The notes under the pieces were generated by a model. The model saw only the letters and a list, made by a program, of their open reading frames with translations, ran no database searches and was not told where the DNA came from. The position numbers were made by a program, and so were the translations under genes. A stretch of DNA of 64,000 nt from Trichosphaerium sp. ATCC 40318 (lineage: Eukaryota; Discosea; Flabellinia; Trichosidae), in contig JALMLS010000483.1 in assembly GCA_038496445.1 (NCBI GenBank), positions 52,446 through 116,445 on the forward strand, written 5' to 3'. Of this stretch, positions 37,423-49,125 are shown in pieces (positions within the stretch are counted from its first letter, which is position 1; every line of letters starts with the position of its first letter).

Positions 37423-40186
37423 TCAAATTTTTTGTGATAGCACCTCACCAAATATCTTTATACTACATTCTTGTACTTTTTCTTTAGTCTGTGTAATAAT
37501 CTGCACAACGTTCTTATCATTCACCTGATCAACACAGAAATGGTCTGTTTTGTTGTAATCATCATTATACTGCATCACCAATCCATACCCCATAGTCAAA
37601 ATATTGTCAGCAATACTGCTTGGAAGGTAAGTAATGATTTTATTTTGTTTCTCTCTCTGCTCAATAAACCTAATATGTCTTTTAGATACGACTCAACATG
37701 TGTTCTAAAAGTGGTTTTTTTAAGAACAAAGTAACTGGCAAGAAAAACCATTTTCTTCAATGTACAAAGCAAAAACTCTCCATACCATATGAACCCACCA
37801 GCATAAGCACTAACAGGCTTACTATCTGTACAAGTTATCACACAGCTTAATAATATAGCCTTGCTGTTGCAAAATGTTAAAAGCAAACAAAAAAAAAGAT
37901 GAACGTCATTTGTTAAAAGAAATACCTTAATGGTTTTCTACATGTGCATATTTTCTGAAACTTTCCTGAGCTTTTATTTAAATCTTCAGCTGTAACAATA
38001 CTACCCACATAACTATTCCACCATAATTTTTCTGGATTATCCTTACACAAGTAAAGATATGATGCAAAAGTAGGTGGCAAGTCGCTTTCTAACTCCTCAG
38101 CAATACTATCATATGATCCCATTCCTAATAAATTTCTTTGTTAGTACAGTCACAATACAGATATTTATTTTTCATCGTACTGGCAAGTATCCATAAATCA
38201 GCTTTAGTTGAAAAAAAGGAGCTATATTCTTTGACATATAATTCCAGTAGTTCTCTAGGAATACATAATCTTTTTTTGATTGATGTAAAAATGTCATCCA
38301 TCAGCCAGAATCCTTTTGTAAAGCAATCTTTAGTTTTAGCAACCAAGTTCTCACAGTTGGCTTTTGTAGGCCGTTTCAACAACCCGGTTGCAAGTTGTAA
38401 CAAATCAAGCATGATAAATTTATCTTTGTAATCTATAACTTCAATCACAGACCAAAATAGGGCATATTGAAGCTCTTCAGCCAATACCTATTTATAAACA
38501 ATCATGTATGTGCTCTATTGTTAAAATTTTGTAGTACCTTCCAAGCTTCACAATAATACCTTTGAGTATCTTATAGGACAATTTTGATTCCTTTAAAAGT
38601 TTAACCTCATCCTTGTGGTTCATACTTGTCATGATATTCAGAAACTGAAACGCAGACTCTGATGTCTCGCCTTGAACTAGAACATAATGTACAACATCTT
38701 GCTGTTTAAAACCACCTGTAAACTGACTCAAAAAGTACCTAGACAGGAGTGAAAAAAAGACAAACTATTAATTCCAGTGTACGTATTGTTAGTACAAACG
38801 GCATATTTGGAAGATTTAACTTGATACAATGGAGTCTCTTTATCAATGACAACAAACGTTACATCACAAAGAGATAAAGTACCAGCTCTAGCTACGCAAG
38901 GTAACACCCTCATCTCTATGCTATCCAAATCCACTCTTAACAATTCTTAGTGAAGTACAAGCTATAAAGAGATATGTACTCTATTAATGGGTCTGCCAAT
39001 GATGGAAGGTTTTGTACAAAGTTACTTAGATGAGGTAAATTGTTTAACTTAAGAACATATGACCAAACAAAATCAAGATTTTGTTTTGTAACAATAGCAG
39101 CATTGTTGGTATGTGAGATTCTTTTTGCTCCTGTAAATAAGTGTAGTAAGCAGTCATGCAGGTGTTTGTCAAGACTCATAAGCGCCTTTGATGTTATATG
39201 GTAGCCTAATGAAACTACAGTATATAACAAAGCCATGGGTTGAAAGTACGGAGGTTGAGCTGACTATTAAAAGTTAAACTCTTGAAAAAGTAATATCCCA
39301 AAGTTACCTTGGCTTGTTGCACTTCTTGTTCTCGTTGTATTAATGATGTTACAACATTTGTACTTGGAGGTGCTTTATAATCAGTTGCTCTCAGGTGTTT
39401 GTTTGTACAATCACTAACAACCAACGCTTGTAAATCATCATAACTGTCATACAAGTCATCATCAGTGCTATTTGAACCAAATTAATATTTTATTATTATT
39501 ATGACAGTACCTCAAACAAGCATAGGTACGGCTCTTTTTCGCATTATCAACCCCTTGACTCATCACAATATAGTTTACAATATTGGGAATACATTTCTGT
39601 TTACTGTCAAGTATAATACTCGCCTCCTTCAGTAGCCTTCACGAGATTACAAAACAAGTTTGTACAAACTAAGTATTCACCTTCCCATAAAATGGCAACA
39701 CATGTCGTATGCACAGCTGTAAAAAAGAGGTCCTGTATGGGTTATACCTGCTTTTCGTGCTATTGTACGGAACCCAACATTCATCCAGTGTTTATCTAAC
39801 TCATTCACATCGTCAAAGCAATCGTTGCAAGATGCAAGGAATTTGGTTTTTTCTACAGCTGCTGAGAGTTCTCTAGATCGCAATAGTTCAGTTTTTGTCT
39901 TTAATAATGCATGTAGTGAGATCTGTCTTAATGAAATGGAGCACAGCGTCAATATGGCTAGTTCTTCAACAGTACAATACTCGACAACGTTTTTAAGCAC
40001 AGAATTTAAATTAATTGCTGTACTCGGGTGCACCGCTTCGCTTGTGGTATCTAGTCAAGAAATTACGTATTAAACTGTGGTATAGCCTCTGCCACTGCCA
40101 AGTTATTACAAAATAGTGTTTTGGCGGGTTTATGGCTCAAGTAAGTTGGTAGTACCTTTCGCGATTACTGTATTGGTTTCAGCCAT
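37423..40186 (-). CDS. Large alpha-helical protein of unknown function
   Basis: Start MAETNTVIAKDTTSEAVHPS at 40186, with the first intron donor GTACTA. The next exon has an F-box-like helix pattern (NVVEYCTVEELAILTLCSIS, then LRQISLHALLKTK), but key F-box residues are not certain. The remaining exons, about ten, are long helices without clear motifs: LGYHITSKALMSLDKHLHDC, YALFWSVIEVIDYKDKFIML, PPTFASYLYLCKDNPEKLWW. The end is MGYGLVMQYNDDYNKTDHFC and then SIKIFGEVLSQKI, stop at 37423. An alpha-solenoid scaffold or F-box adaptor is possible. I do not assign a function. Confidence 0.6.
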
Positions 40187-40746
40187 TCTACAATTCGTGT
40201 TTTTAACCCGCGTAAAGTTACTGCGTTTGCTTAACTGTTTAAGTTCACTTATCCGCGTCACAAAACCTGTCTAGCATTATCAACAGTGCACCGCCTGCAA
40301 TTCTGGAACGTTCCAGAAACCTGTGCATCTCCTTACGTCTTAAGTAAAACCGAATATGTCATTGAAAAGTATTTCCATTTCATCAAGTCAGTTACACTCT
40401 TGGCTTAGAAACAGATGCTGTGTCTTGCTTTTGCAAAATATTGCTGTAAGTATTGGCATGTTGTGATAGCTTGTTACACAATAAGCTTGCAATGAATAAT
40501 TTGATTTATTACCAAGGCAGTCAGGTAATGTTGGGGACTAATTTTGTTTAAATACTTTCTCAAACAAATAGTTAAAGGAGAAGCCATTAGTCTTCTCAGT
40601 CACCACTTCTGTCACCATAAAGGTACACAGCTTCCTGATAATTAAACCTGGTACGCTTTGCAACTGCTCTAGAGGCAAATGACAATGTAATTTTATTTCA
40701 TAATGCAACTTGCTTCTAGCACACAAATAATGTAATAAATTGTATT
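40187..40746. other. Intergenic region, no gene seen
   Basis: About 560 bp. 40250-40340 is relatively G+C rich. A doubtful minus-strand open frame at 40538-40726 has no recognisable feature. Confidence 0.4.
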
Positions 40747-42130
40747 TTAAACACGTGCATCAATGCCTTGTATTAACGTGTAAGTCCAATCAATTTTATC
40801 AACGAATTTTAGTTGTGGGAATGAAGGAGACACACCATTTAAAAGCGCCAAAGGTGCTTTAGAAACAGGATCTAGAAACAACCAAGGCCTTTGAAACGAT
40901 AAGTATTACTTCCGTTAAACGTCTTGTAGGTCAGTTGAGAGTACGCACCTTTCTCTTGTACTATGATCAACAACACCGCCTGATTGTAGGGCGCTCTCAA
41001 AAGTGTATGGTGCATCCTCACCGCCAACCCAAGTCCATTTTTCTCCGTCTTCTGAGAAAGCATGAGCGGACGGTCTTACACTACCGTTACAAGGTTCCCC
41101 GTTCTTCTCTGAACATTGTCCTTGTTTAGCAGGATACCAATAACAAGTATAAGCATGTGCTAATGCGTGAAAGTGACCTCTCTACAAGTAACCGTTACTT
41201 AACGAGACAAGATAGTTAAGTCTATGATAAAAAACTACGAACCTTGTCTATCCACAAAAACGGATCTTCGATGTTTCCTGGTACGTCGGGATGCTGTCCT
41301 TGAGAATTAAATATCTGTCTCAATGGTGTCCAAGTCCAATAGGATTCATTCCAACTACCTGAAATAGCTCGAGATATCTTAATTTGACCGTTATGACATA
41401 GCAAAAATAGGGTTCCGTTTGGGTGAAAGAAAGGACTAGGATTATTACAGTTTGGAACTGTTTGCGCTGCTTGTATCCAAGGTCCATTAGGAGAGTGAGA
41501 TGTCATCACTTGGTGACCACCTCCACCGCCACCGTGTATGAATATAAGTAAGAACGTCTTTGTTTTCGGATCATAAGCGAATTGAGGGTTGGTTGTTGAT
41601 GGCTTAGTTACAACGTCTTTTTTCAAATAAGGTCCAAGTAGTGTCTTACTAGTCGCATGTATTATCTGGCTATGAGTCACCCAATGGCTAAGACCAAGAC
41701 CGTCGGTTTCTTCCGTAGCATATAAGTGATAAACATCGCCTTCCCGCCAAATAGCTCCACCCCAAGACGTTACATTTGGGTAAACACCATAACCGGTTGG
41801 AGCGCTTTGAAGAGGTCTCAAATTAAGGTACTGACACTTATTACCGTGCCAACCTTCGTCGCACGTGCACGAAGAGGTACTGGTATCGCATATTCCGTTT
41901 AAAGAGCAGTCTGTATCTCTTGTACAATTGGAAAGTTCAACTCTTGCGAAACGCTTTGGTGCAGCGCCTTTTTAGACAAGTTAGGATAAAAATCAAAAAA
42001 AAAGAAGTTGAAAGAAAAGTAGTTGTACTAGTAGGTAACAGCAAAAAAACGTACCGCGTTGAGATTGAACTAGTACTATTAATGTACTTATAAGTAACAC
42101 CATCAAAGATAAACTATTAATCACGTGCAT
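40747..42130 (-). CDS. Secreted EGF/GH43-like beta-propeller protein
   Basis: Start at 42130: MHVINSLSLMVLLISTLIVL is a signal peptide. An EGF-like module follows (CTRDTDCSLNGICDTSTSSC, TCDEGWHGNKCQ). The remainder resembles a five-bladed glycoside hydrolase 43/32-like propeller: GGAIWREGDVYHLYATEE, SHSQ-type blade starts, FAYDPKTKTFLLIFIHG, SPNGPWIQA, NIEDPFLWIDK, HFHALAHAY, SAHAFSEDGEKWTW and GEDAPYTF. The EDPFLW plus HAL segments are typical positions for the catalytic acid region in such folds. The last exon ends LIQGIDARV with TAA at 40747. Likely an extracellular glycan-binding or glycan-cleaving protein; the fourth or fifth blade may be incomplete. Confidence 0.8.
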
Positions 42131-42471
42131 CTCAGCTGCAATGAAGAAGAAGCAAGTAAAATGTTAGTACTTTTTTTGACCCTGTAACAAAAGTAACTTC
42201 AAACAACTTTCTCCTTACCTGAAGGAACGCTCAAAAGTCTCCAACGGTTTCCCTTAGAACCAGTTTGCATATTACGCTATTGTTTTCTGATACTAAGTTT
42301 GATGGCGGGTAAAAAGAACGCAAACAAATCTGCTCTAAAATATTCTATTTTTTGTTGTTTTTTTTGGAAACCAAAAAAATACCCAATGTACACCCTTACA
42401 CTAAACACATTTTACGAGAACAGGAGACAAGTCTCTATCCACATAATGCTCTCGTTTTAGTTATTGTTCTC
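42131..42471. other. Intergenic region, no gene seen
   Basis: About 340 bp between two tandem minus-strand genes; it should hold the promoter of the EGF/GH43-like gene. No further feature. Confidence 0.4.
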
Positions 42472-43961
42472 TTAAACTTCTGAGAGTGCCTCCTGGATCT
42501 CTTCTTGAAGTTTCGCAGCAGCCTCAGCCTCGGTACTACCTTCACCTTCCTTAACTGGCACATCGTCACCAGCATCTCCATCAACTATCTTAGAATCTTC
42601 TTTCATATCATCAGGTATAACTTCAGCAGTCTATAAACTCATTAGATAACAATACAAATAATTTGAGACGTAGTTTCTTTAGAGACATGCCAAACAATAA
42701 CAAAAATAGTTGAGAAAAAAAATGGCAAGTTTCTGCACCTCAGTGCCCACGTGGAACAAAAAAAATTACGGCAAAGGTGCAAATGAACCAGACTAGAGTT
42801 GATTTTGCTAATTGAGTGTTTTTTGATACATTTAAGGCTCAGGAAGAATAAAAAAACGTACTTTTGGTGCTGTTACTGGTTCTGGTTTTTCAGCTACAAT
42901 TGTATGTTTTGGTTTAGAGTCAGGATAAGTTAAATTAACATCATATCTTTGAGCAAGCTGTAGAGGAGTTCCTAGCACGAAATAAGAAAAACTGATCGTC
43001 GACACTTTCAATAAAGGAAAAACTCTTCAAAAAAACAAGTTCTCATACTTGACTGTGCGTCTAGCATATTAATGTCAGCTCCACTATCAACAAGCATCTG
43101 TGCAATCTCTTGGAATTTATACCTAAAACTTACAGTGAGTACAAACGTAACAAATAGTACAAGGACGAAAAGAAAACAATGATCAAGTCCAGGTCCTTCA
43201 AATTTCATCCAAAAATTCAAATCATTTCTCCGTGCGTACCTGCACGCTGTATGTAATGCACTATAACCATCTTGATTTTTATTACTAACTTCACAACCAT
43301 ACTCGATAAGTACTTCAACAATTTCTTTATTGTTGTTCAATGTAGCCAAGTGTAAAGCTTCACAAAAAAAATCGTCAGTTCGAAACGCAAACGTGGAATT
43401 TTTTTTAAAGTGTCAAAATTGTTAAAGTAATTATCATTTGACGCGCCAAGCGCTTTTTAACGATTTCAAGACCGACAGGTCGTCAAAAAATAAAAATGTT
43501 TTTAAAAGGTACGGACCACTGTATTTTCCGTCATCCTCGGCGTCTACGTCTGCGCCATGTTGTAATAGAGATCTAACAATTAAAACGTGATGATCCTCAC
43601 AATCAGCTGTTCCACTAACATGATGTAGCGCTGTGTGGTTCTCCATATCGCGAATATTAACATCTGCGCTTAATTCTGCTTGGTCGAGCAAATAATCAAC
43701 GACAGCCACGCTACCACCCTCAGCAGCTATAATACGTTATGGTTTTGTTAACAGCACGATTAATACCTTTGTGTAATGGAGACCAACCAAGCCACCCAAG
43801 TTTGTTTACGTTGTCTTTTGTAACAAGCGCTTTAACACGCTCTAATAATATTTAAGGCCGTTTAAACGTCTACTGAACGACGTACCTAAATCTCCAGCTT
43901 GGCACGCTGCGCATAACCGTGATATTCCAAATTGTGGTAGATACCCTGTAAGCCACGACAT
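42472..43961 (-). CDS. Ankyrin-repeat protein with an acidic C-terminus
   Basis: Start MSWLTGYLPQFGISRLCAAC at 43961. Five or so ankyrin repeats follow: LGWSPLHKAAEGGSVAVVDY, NIRDMENHTALHHVSGTADC, RSLLQHGADVDAEDDGKY, ATLNNNKEIVEVLIEYGCEV, SNKNQDGYSALHTACRYA and AQMLVDSGADINMLDAQSS. The tail is Pro/Lys then acidic (AEVIPDDMKEDSKIVDGDAG) and ends IQEALSEV with TAA at 42472. It is probably a protein-interaction scaffold. No enzymatic domain is visible. Confidence 0.88.
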
Positions 43962-44028
43962 GGCTGTTGTTTTCTACCTCTAAAGGACTTTTTTTTGACT
44001 GTCTCTGTTTTGATTGTCACCAAGCGCC

Positions 44029-44663
44029 ATGAGACTCACAAGAATTGCTCTCGCATACAAGCCATTCCCTGAGCGTTATGCAAAGAAGACAACGCATGTT
44101 AGCGTCAAAAGATTATCAGAGGTAGAATCAACACTAAAATACCCGTTAAAGCAACTTCCTGTATCAGATAAACCATCTAGGTATACTATTCATCATTTAC
44201 GTTTATTTATTCATATTATGCAGAATAACAGCTCCCTTGGGCGGCACAGAACACTTGCCATTCCATATCCAGCGTACAAGGTCAGATAAATTACCAGTAT
44301 ACAAGGACTACAAAGAGGGTGGAGCTAAAGTAATTACCATTCTCAGGAAACATATAGGCGACGAAATCGTAAGTTTTCTCAACAACAATGTGTATAAACC
44401 TCAAAACAACGCGGTATACAGTTAAAAAACGCCACCAACGATCCCCACCATCTTCGCTGAGTTTATTTATGAAAGTTGATTTGTTTGTCAAATCTACAAA
44501 TTTTTTTTTTCTTCTCAACTAATCCACAACGCCGTAGGCTCTCAAGGAGGAATTATCTCGTGTTATGAATGGCGCAGAAGTAAAACAAAAAATAGGCTCT
44601 TTGTATGTCGATGGAGACCACGTCGCACACCTAAGACTATGGCTCAAGCGTCTCGGATTTTAG
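44029..44663 (+). CDS. MRPL49: Mitochondrial large-subunit ribosomal protein mL49
   Basis: Three exons, start MRLTRIALAYKPF at 44029. The core matches the mL49/IMG2 family: LPFHIQRTRSDKLPVYKDYK, GGAKVITILRKHIGDEI, and the last exon with VDGDHVAHLRLWLKRLGF and TAG at 44661. mL49 is a mitochondria-specific, surface-exposed protein of the large ribosomal subunit. The basic N-terminus fits import. It lies 67 bp from the divergent ankyrin gene and converges on the TRMU gene. Confidence 0.9.
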
Positions 44664-44752
44664 AAAGCTTGTCGACGTCTCACAAGCGCTCCAATGCTTG
44701 GATTTTCAGACACCTGAAAAAAAAAACCAAAATATTCTTTTCAAGATATTTT

Positions 44753-46645
44753 CTACTCTTCTGCCGTGTTCTCTATCCATGTAATATCACCACCACCCAA
44801 ACACTCGCCATTTGTGTATAGTGCCAAGGTTTGGCCTGGTGCAGTGATCCTCTAGAGGCTATGTAAAAAAAAATACAAAATAAATGGTAAAAATCGAAAA
44901 CTTGGCTCTTTTTTTGATAAGGACCTACGGTCAAATAATTATACGTGCCTGTGGACTATCTAATGTACACACTACAGTTTTTTTATCATCTGATAAGCTC
45001 ACAGTACACCACAAGAGCTCTACGTATTTTTTAAGAATATAACAAGAATTGATTGTAACTTGGGTGTTTTTTTTTTCTTCAAGAATACAATACGTACCTC
45101 CTTGGTGTCTATACTTTGCTTGGCATCTAAACTTTAATTCTTTAGGTTGTCCAGAAAGCCAGACAAATGGGTTCGCAGTAAGTTTTTGTATAAGCATTGC
45201 CGGGTTATCAAATGGGCAGACATACAAAATGTTTGTTTTGTCATTCTTGTTTACTACGTAATACCTTGGACAAAAACACAACGTTAGTAAACTACACCAT
45301 ACTTTGATTTTGATAAAACTTACTTTAAGTGGTCAGCAGATGTTGCATTGGTACTGACACGTTGTCCGAGGGTATAGAAAGGAAGCCCTAATCGCGAAAA
45401 AGGTGTTTGTATTTACGCACATACGTTTTCTTACCTTTATGCTGACCAAGCTCTATCCCTGTTTCTACATCTATTATCTCACCTGGAGATGGTTCTACAT
45501 ATTGTTCTATACGAAGGAATTAAGTACAAGCAACTAAACAGTCAAATAAAAGAATCACCTAAAAATGTTTGGAATTTTCTCTTCCCAATGAAGCAAATAC
45601 CAGTAGAATCACGTCTCTCAGCATTAGTAAGCTTTAATTTTCTCGCTAAATCTCTAACAGACGATTTTTCCATCATGCCGATCTATTACAACAATCAACT
45701 TGACAAGATGTTTGCAAATTTCATGGTTTTTGGTGTTGATGCTTACAGGAAATACCACTTTCTTAAGAGCGTCTCCGTTTATTTGAGATAGGAAATACGT
45801 TTGATCCTTGAATGAATCACGCGCAGTCATTAAATGAGCAATCCCTTGGGGATCTGTTGTTACGTTTGCATAATGACCTAAAAAGATAATAGGTGAATTC
45901 AAAGCCAAGCATTTATATCACCAGATTCCAAGCTTGACGGACTCTACAAGACTTACCAGTTGCTATGTAATCTACACCTACGTTTTTTAGACAGTGATCC
46001 ATGAATCTATAAAGGAATAAGTACGTATGAATCGCGTTGAGACGCTGGTAATCTCACCTGTCAAATTTTATTTCTTTGTTGCATAAAATGTCAGGGTTTG
46101 GAGTTTTTCCATCCTTGTATGCTTCGATACAAGGTGAGAATACATTTGTCCAGTATTCTTGCTCGAAAGAAACCTAATGTCTATTAGGCATTGCTTCGTG
46201 GCAATTCTGTACCCTCGTTAACGGTATTTTAAGGTGTTTTGAAACCGCTTCCGCCCATTTTAGATCTTCTTCAGCTGTGCATACAGTTCCTTCCTCAGCT
46301 TCAGACCAATTGGTCATGTGGACACCTACAGTAATATTTGTATGCGTTCCAGCTGTGTACCGTACGAACCTGTTACGTTCCAACCTTTTGCGATCAGTAA
46401 CGCGGCAGAAACAGCAGAGTCAACACCACCTACGTGTGTCAGAGTGATAGCGTTGCTCTATACTTACCTGACACGCCTATGGCTACTTTGCGGTTATTAC
46501 CCTCAGGAACGAGGTCCAGGACTTCTTTAGGTACGTCAAGGTGAGTTCCAGCATAAAATCGTGTTGTAATTTTTATTTTCACTCGTTTATCGGCTCTAGA
46601 GCACGTAGTCGTTTTCTTGGCTCCTATTGGTAACCCGCGAAGCAT
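44753..46645 (-). CDS. TRMU: Mitochondrial tRNA-specific 2-thiouridylase
   Basis: MnmA/TRMU puts sulfur on the wobble uridine of mitochondrial tRNAs. Start at 46645 ([20 protein letters not shown]) is basic, as expected for an import signal. Then RKVAIGVSG starts the PP-loop ([12 protein letters not shown]), followed by [35 protein letters not shown] (catalytic Cys in the NPDxxCN motif), [20 protein letters not shown] and [12 protein letters not shown]. The last exon gives [20 protein letters not shown] and ends NTAEE, TAG at 44753. The last intron needs a GC donor (GCACGT at 44948), which restores the consensus PQR-ITAPGQ. About nine exons. Confidence 0.92.
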
Positions 46646-46766
46646 GTCGATCGTTCGTTCCGTGTATGACACTTAAAGATAGTTTTTTTTTTCAAAGTTT
46701 TTGCCTAACATTTCTGCGGAATTTTGTAGCGAAAACTCATCTCACCTAAAATCAAGCACCACAACG

Positions 46767-48770
46767 ATGAAGACAACTCTCATTCTTCTGGCTATTTGCC
46801 TCGCCTTCACTCTAGGTATACCATAAGAGTAATAGAAATATCTAACGCGAATAGGCTACAAAACCCCAGATTACGTCGTTCAAACTCCAACGGTTCGTTA
46901 GATGAGTTATAAGCATTATTATAACCAAATAAATAGAAAGGAGCAGTCGTACTTGACGAAGTCACAAAACAACTCGTAGATAACTCAGCTCTATCCGCAA
47001 GCAACTTGAATGGATACCTAGCATCCCGACTTGGTTTACCATGGCCTGGTACGGCGCTTTTAGCTTACAACCACAGCCTTTCGGCTTTGACATCGCTTAT
47101 TAATCACTAGGACACAGTGCCGTTGTAGACGAACGCGCTCCAGCATGTTTGGCTATTTGGGTTTCTGGTGTCACTGCGCCATCATCAGCAGCTAAATTTG
47201 ATACACCTTCATACCCTCTTCGCGAAGGTAGCGAAAACGTCAATGTCGCTGATGTTGCCGTCCAACAAGGAGGTTTCGTCTCTGTAGGAGGTGATATGAC
47301 TTGGTCCTTGATGCAAATGGGTCCTCACCCTTATTTTGCAAAGGACAACACAAACGTCCGCATGAGTTTGCGTCAACTTGAAGTGAACGCGTACGTCTTT
47401 TTCTTTTCTCGTCTACTTGTTTTGTTTTTTGCTTATTCCTCGTTTTACAGTGACGGTATGAACTACGAATACGTTGAAGTTGGTGATTCAGGTATTGCTG
47501 TCGGTGTTGAAGACTTTAAAGTTTTGAACTCTGCTGTCCTTGGCGCATCTTTCAATGCTGATCAAGGTGTCCTTACCATTGGAAACCAAGAATTTAGCCT
47601 TTCAGTTCCTGTACGTTCGAGTTCTGTCAACTTTTTTGTCGAAAAAGTTTTTTCTCCTTCAAGTGTTTTCAATTACTCATTTGTTCTTCTCTTAGGCTGA
47701 TGCTGCTTTCGTTGCTGAACTCGCCTATGGATTGAACCTTCCAAAGTTATTAGAGGCTGACTTAAAACAACACACCAGTAAGGTCTTTATTGGCGTTACA
47801 TTCACAGCTGTTGAGGCAGTACGTAATCTTTTTTGAATTGTTCGATTTTTTTTTGTAGCGTATTTTGCCTGTAGTTTGTGTTTATCTAACTTTGATATTT
47901 TAGCTTATCGCTAAATATGGTGCTGATGCTGATATTGTTCGCGTTGCTGAGAAGACTATGTTGAAACTCATCTCACACCTTGCTGAGGAGATTGATGCTA
48001 GCTTTGATGGCTCTATTGCTACTGCTACTATCTTTAAGAATGCTATTGTTCATATTGAAAGCGTACGATATTCTTTTTAAATCCGATTTTGTATTAATTT
48101 GGTGCGTTTAGCAAGTTATCTTGGATGTTGTCCCTGAGGCTCACATACCAGCTACACTCAGTACATCTAGTTTCGAGCTTTACCTTGAAGAAGATGTATG
48201 CGCAACACTAAAAGCATACTTCCCAAAATACGAGGTACGCTTCCACGTGAATACTGTTGTTTTCTTCTTTTTTTTTTTTTCATGTTGGAAAACCGCGCAT
48301 CCTTTTCGGCGTTTTGCATACATTAAAGTAGTAAAACCGGCGTGGGTTGGATGCAAAAGAAAAAATCTAGGATTGGTCATCCCCTCCAGATTGTCTGCTA
48401 GAAGATTTATATTCTGGGAGCATGATTCACCACAACTGCTTTTTTGTTGCTTTTTTTTTTTTTTGAATTCCGTTGACTTGTCTCGTTTCTCATCTTTTCT
48501 TGTTTATAGGTTTCTTGCTTTTATGATGAACTTGGTCATATTGTTGAAGAACGTGCATTTGATTTCACTTTTGAACAAGAGTTCGAGGTTACCAATAATG
48601 GAACAAATGATGACTGGAAAAAAGTTGAAGAAGCTCAACTTGCAATTTGGGGAGCTGTCATTCTTTTCTTTGCCGTTGTTGCTGCCATTTACATGCTTGT
48701 CTATATGGATATTAAGAAGGATACCCTTATTTACGGACAAGATCCTTTACAACAACGTGATGCTTACTAA
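46767..48770 (+). CDS. Type I membrane protein, possibly a V-ATPase accessory (ATP6AP2-like) protein
   Basis: Start MKTTLILLAICLAFTLG at 46767 is a signal peptide. Exons with donors GTATAC, GTACGT, GTACGT, GTACGT, GTACGA and GTACGC give a luminal domain of about 380 aa (GGFVSVGGDMTWSLMQMG, YGLNLPKLLEADLKQHTSK, EKTMLKLISHLAEEIDASFD). A single helix follows (AIWGAVILFFAVVAAIYMLV), then a short tail YMDIKKDTLIYGQDPLQQRD. The TM plus MD-x-x-K-D-(T/S)-L/I-IY tail recalls the renin receptor ATP6AP2; this is inference. Codon use is strongly biased (GCT, GTC, ACC), unlike its neighbours, which suggests high expression. Confidence 0.7.
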
Positions 48771-49125
48771 ACTCGATAAAATGCATACGTTTCCACAACT
48801 CAAAATAAAATTGTGATCAACATTTTCAATACTTTTGTTGTTTTCTTCGACCAGTCACTTCATTCAGCTGTCATTCCTATAAAGACTTGTTGTTAGAAAG
48901 GTGTAATTGTAAAAAGAGTTTATAACGCTTGTTTTTGTCTGTCGATGTCTTTGTTGATAAATCCTTTAACCTTGCAGTAGTAGCCCTGGCTTATGTTTTT
49001 ACGAGTATTTGGATAAAGAGGAACGGAACCACGTGAAGGTGTTGCTTGAAGTAGCAATGTTTATCAATGGGAACTTAACAAGCTAAGTCACCACATCGTT
49101 CCAATAATTAGCAAGTAAAACATCA
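48771..49125. other. Intergenic region, no gene seen
   Basis: About 355 bp, with one CACGTG near 49031. No supported gene. Confidence 0.4.
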
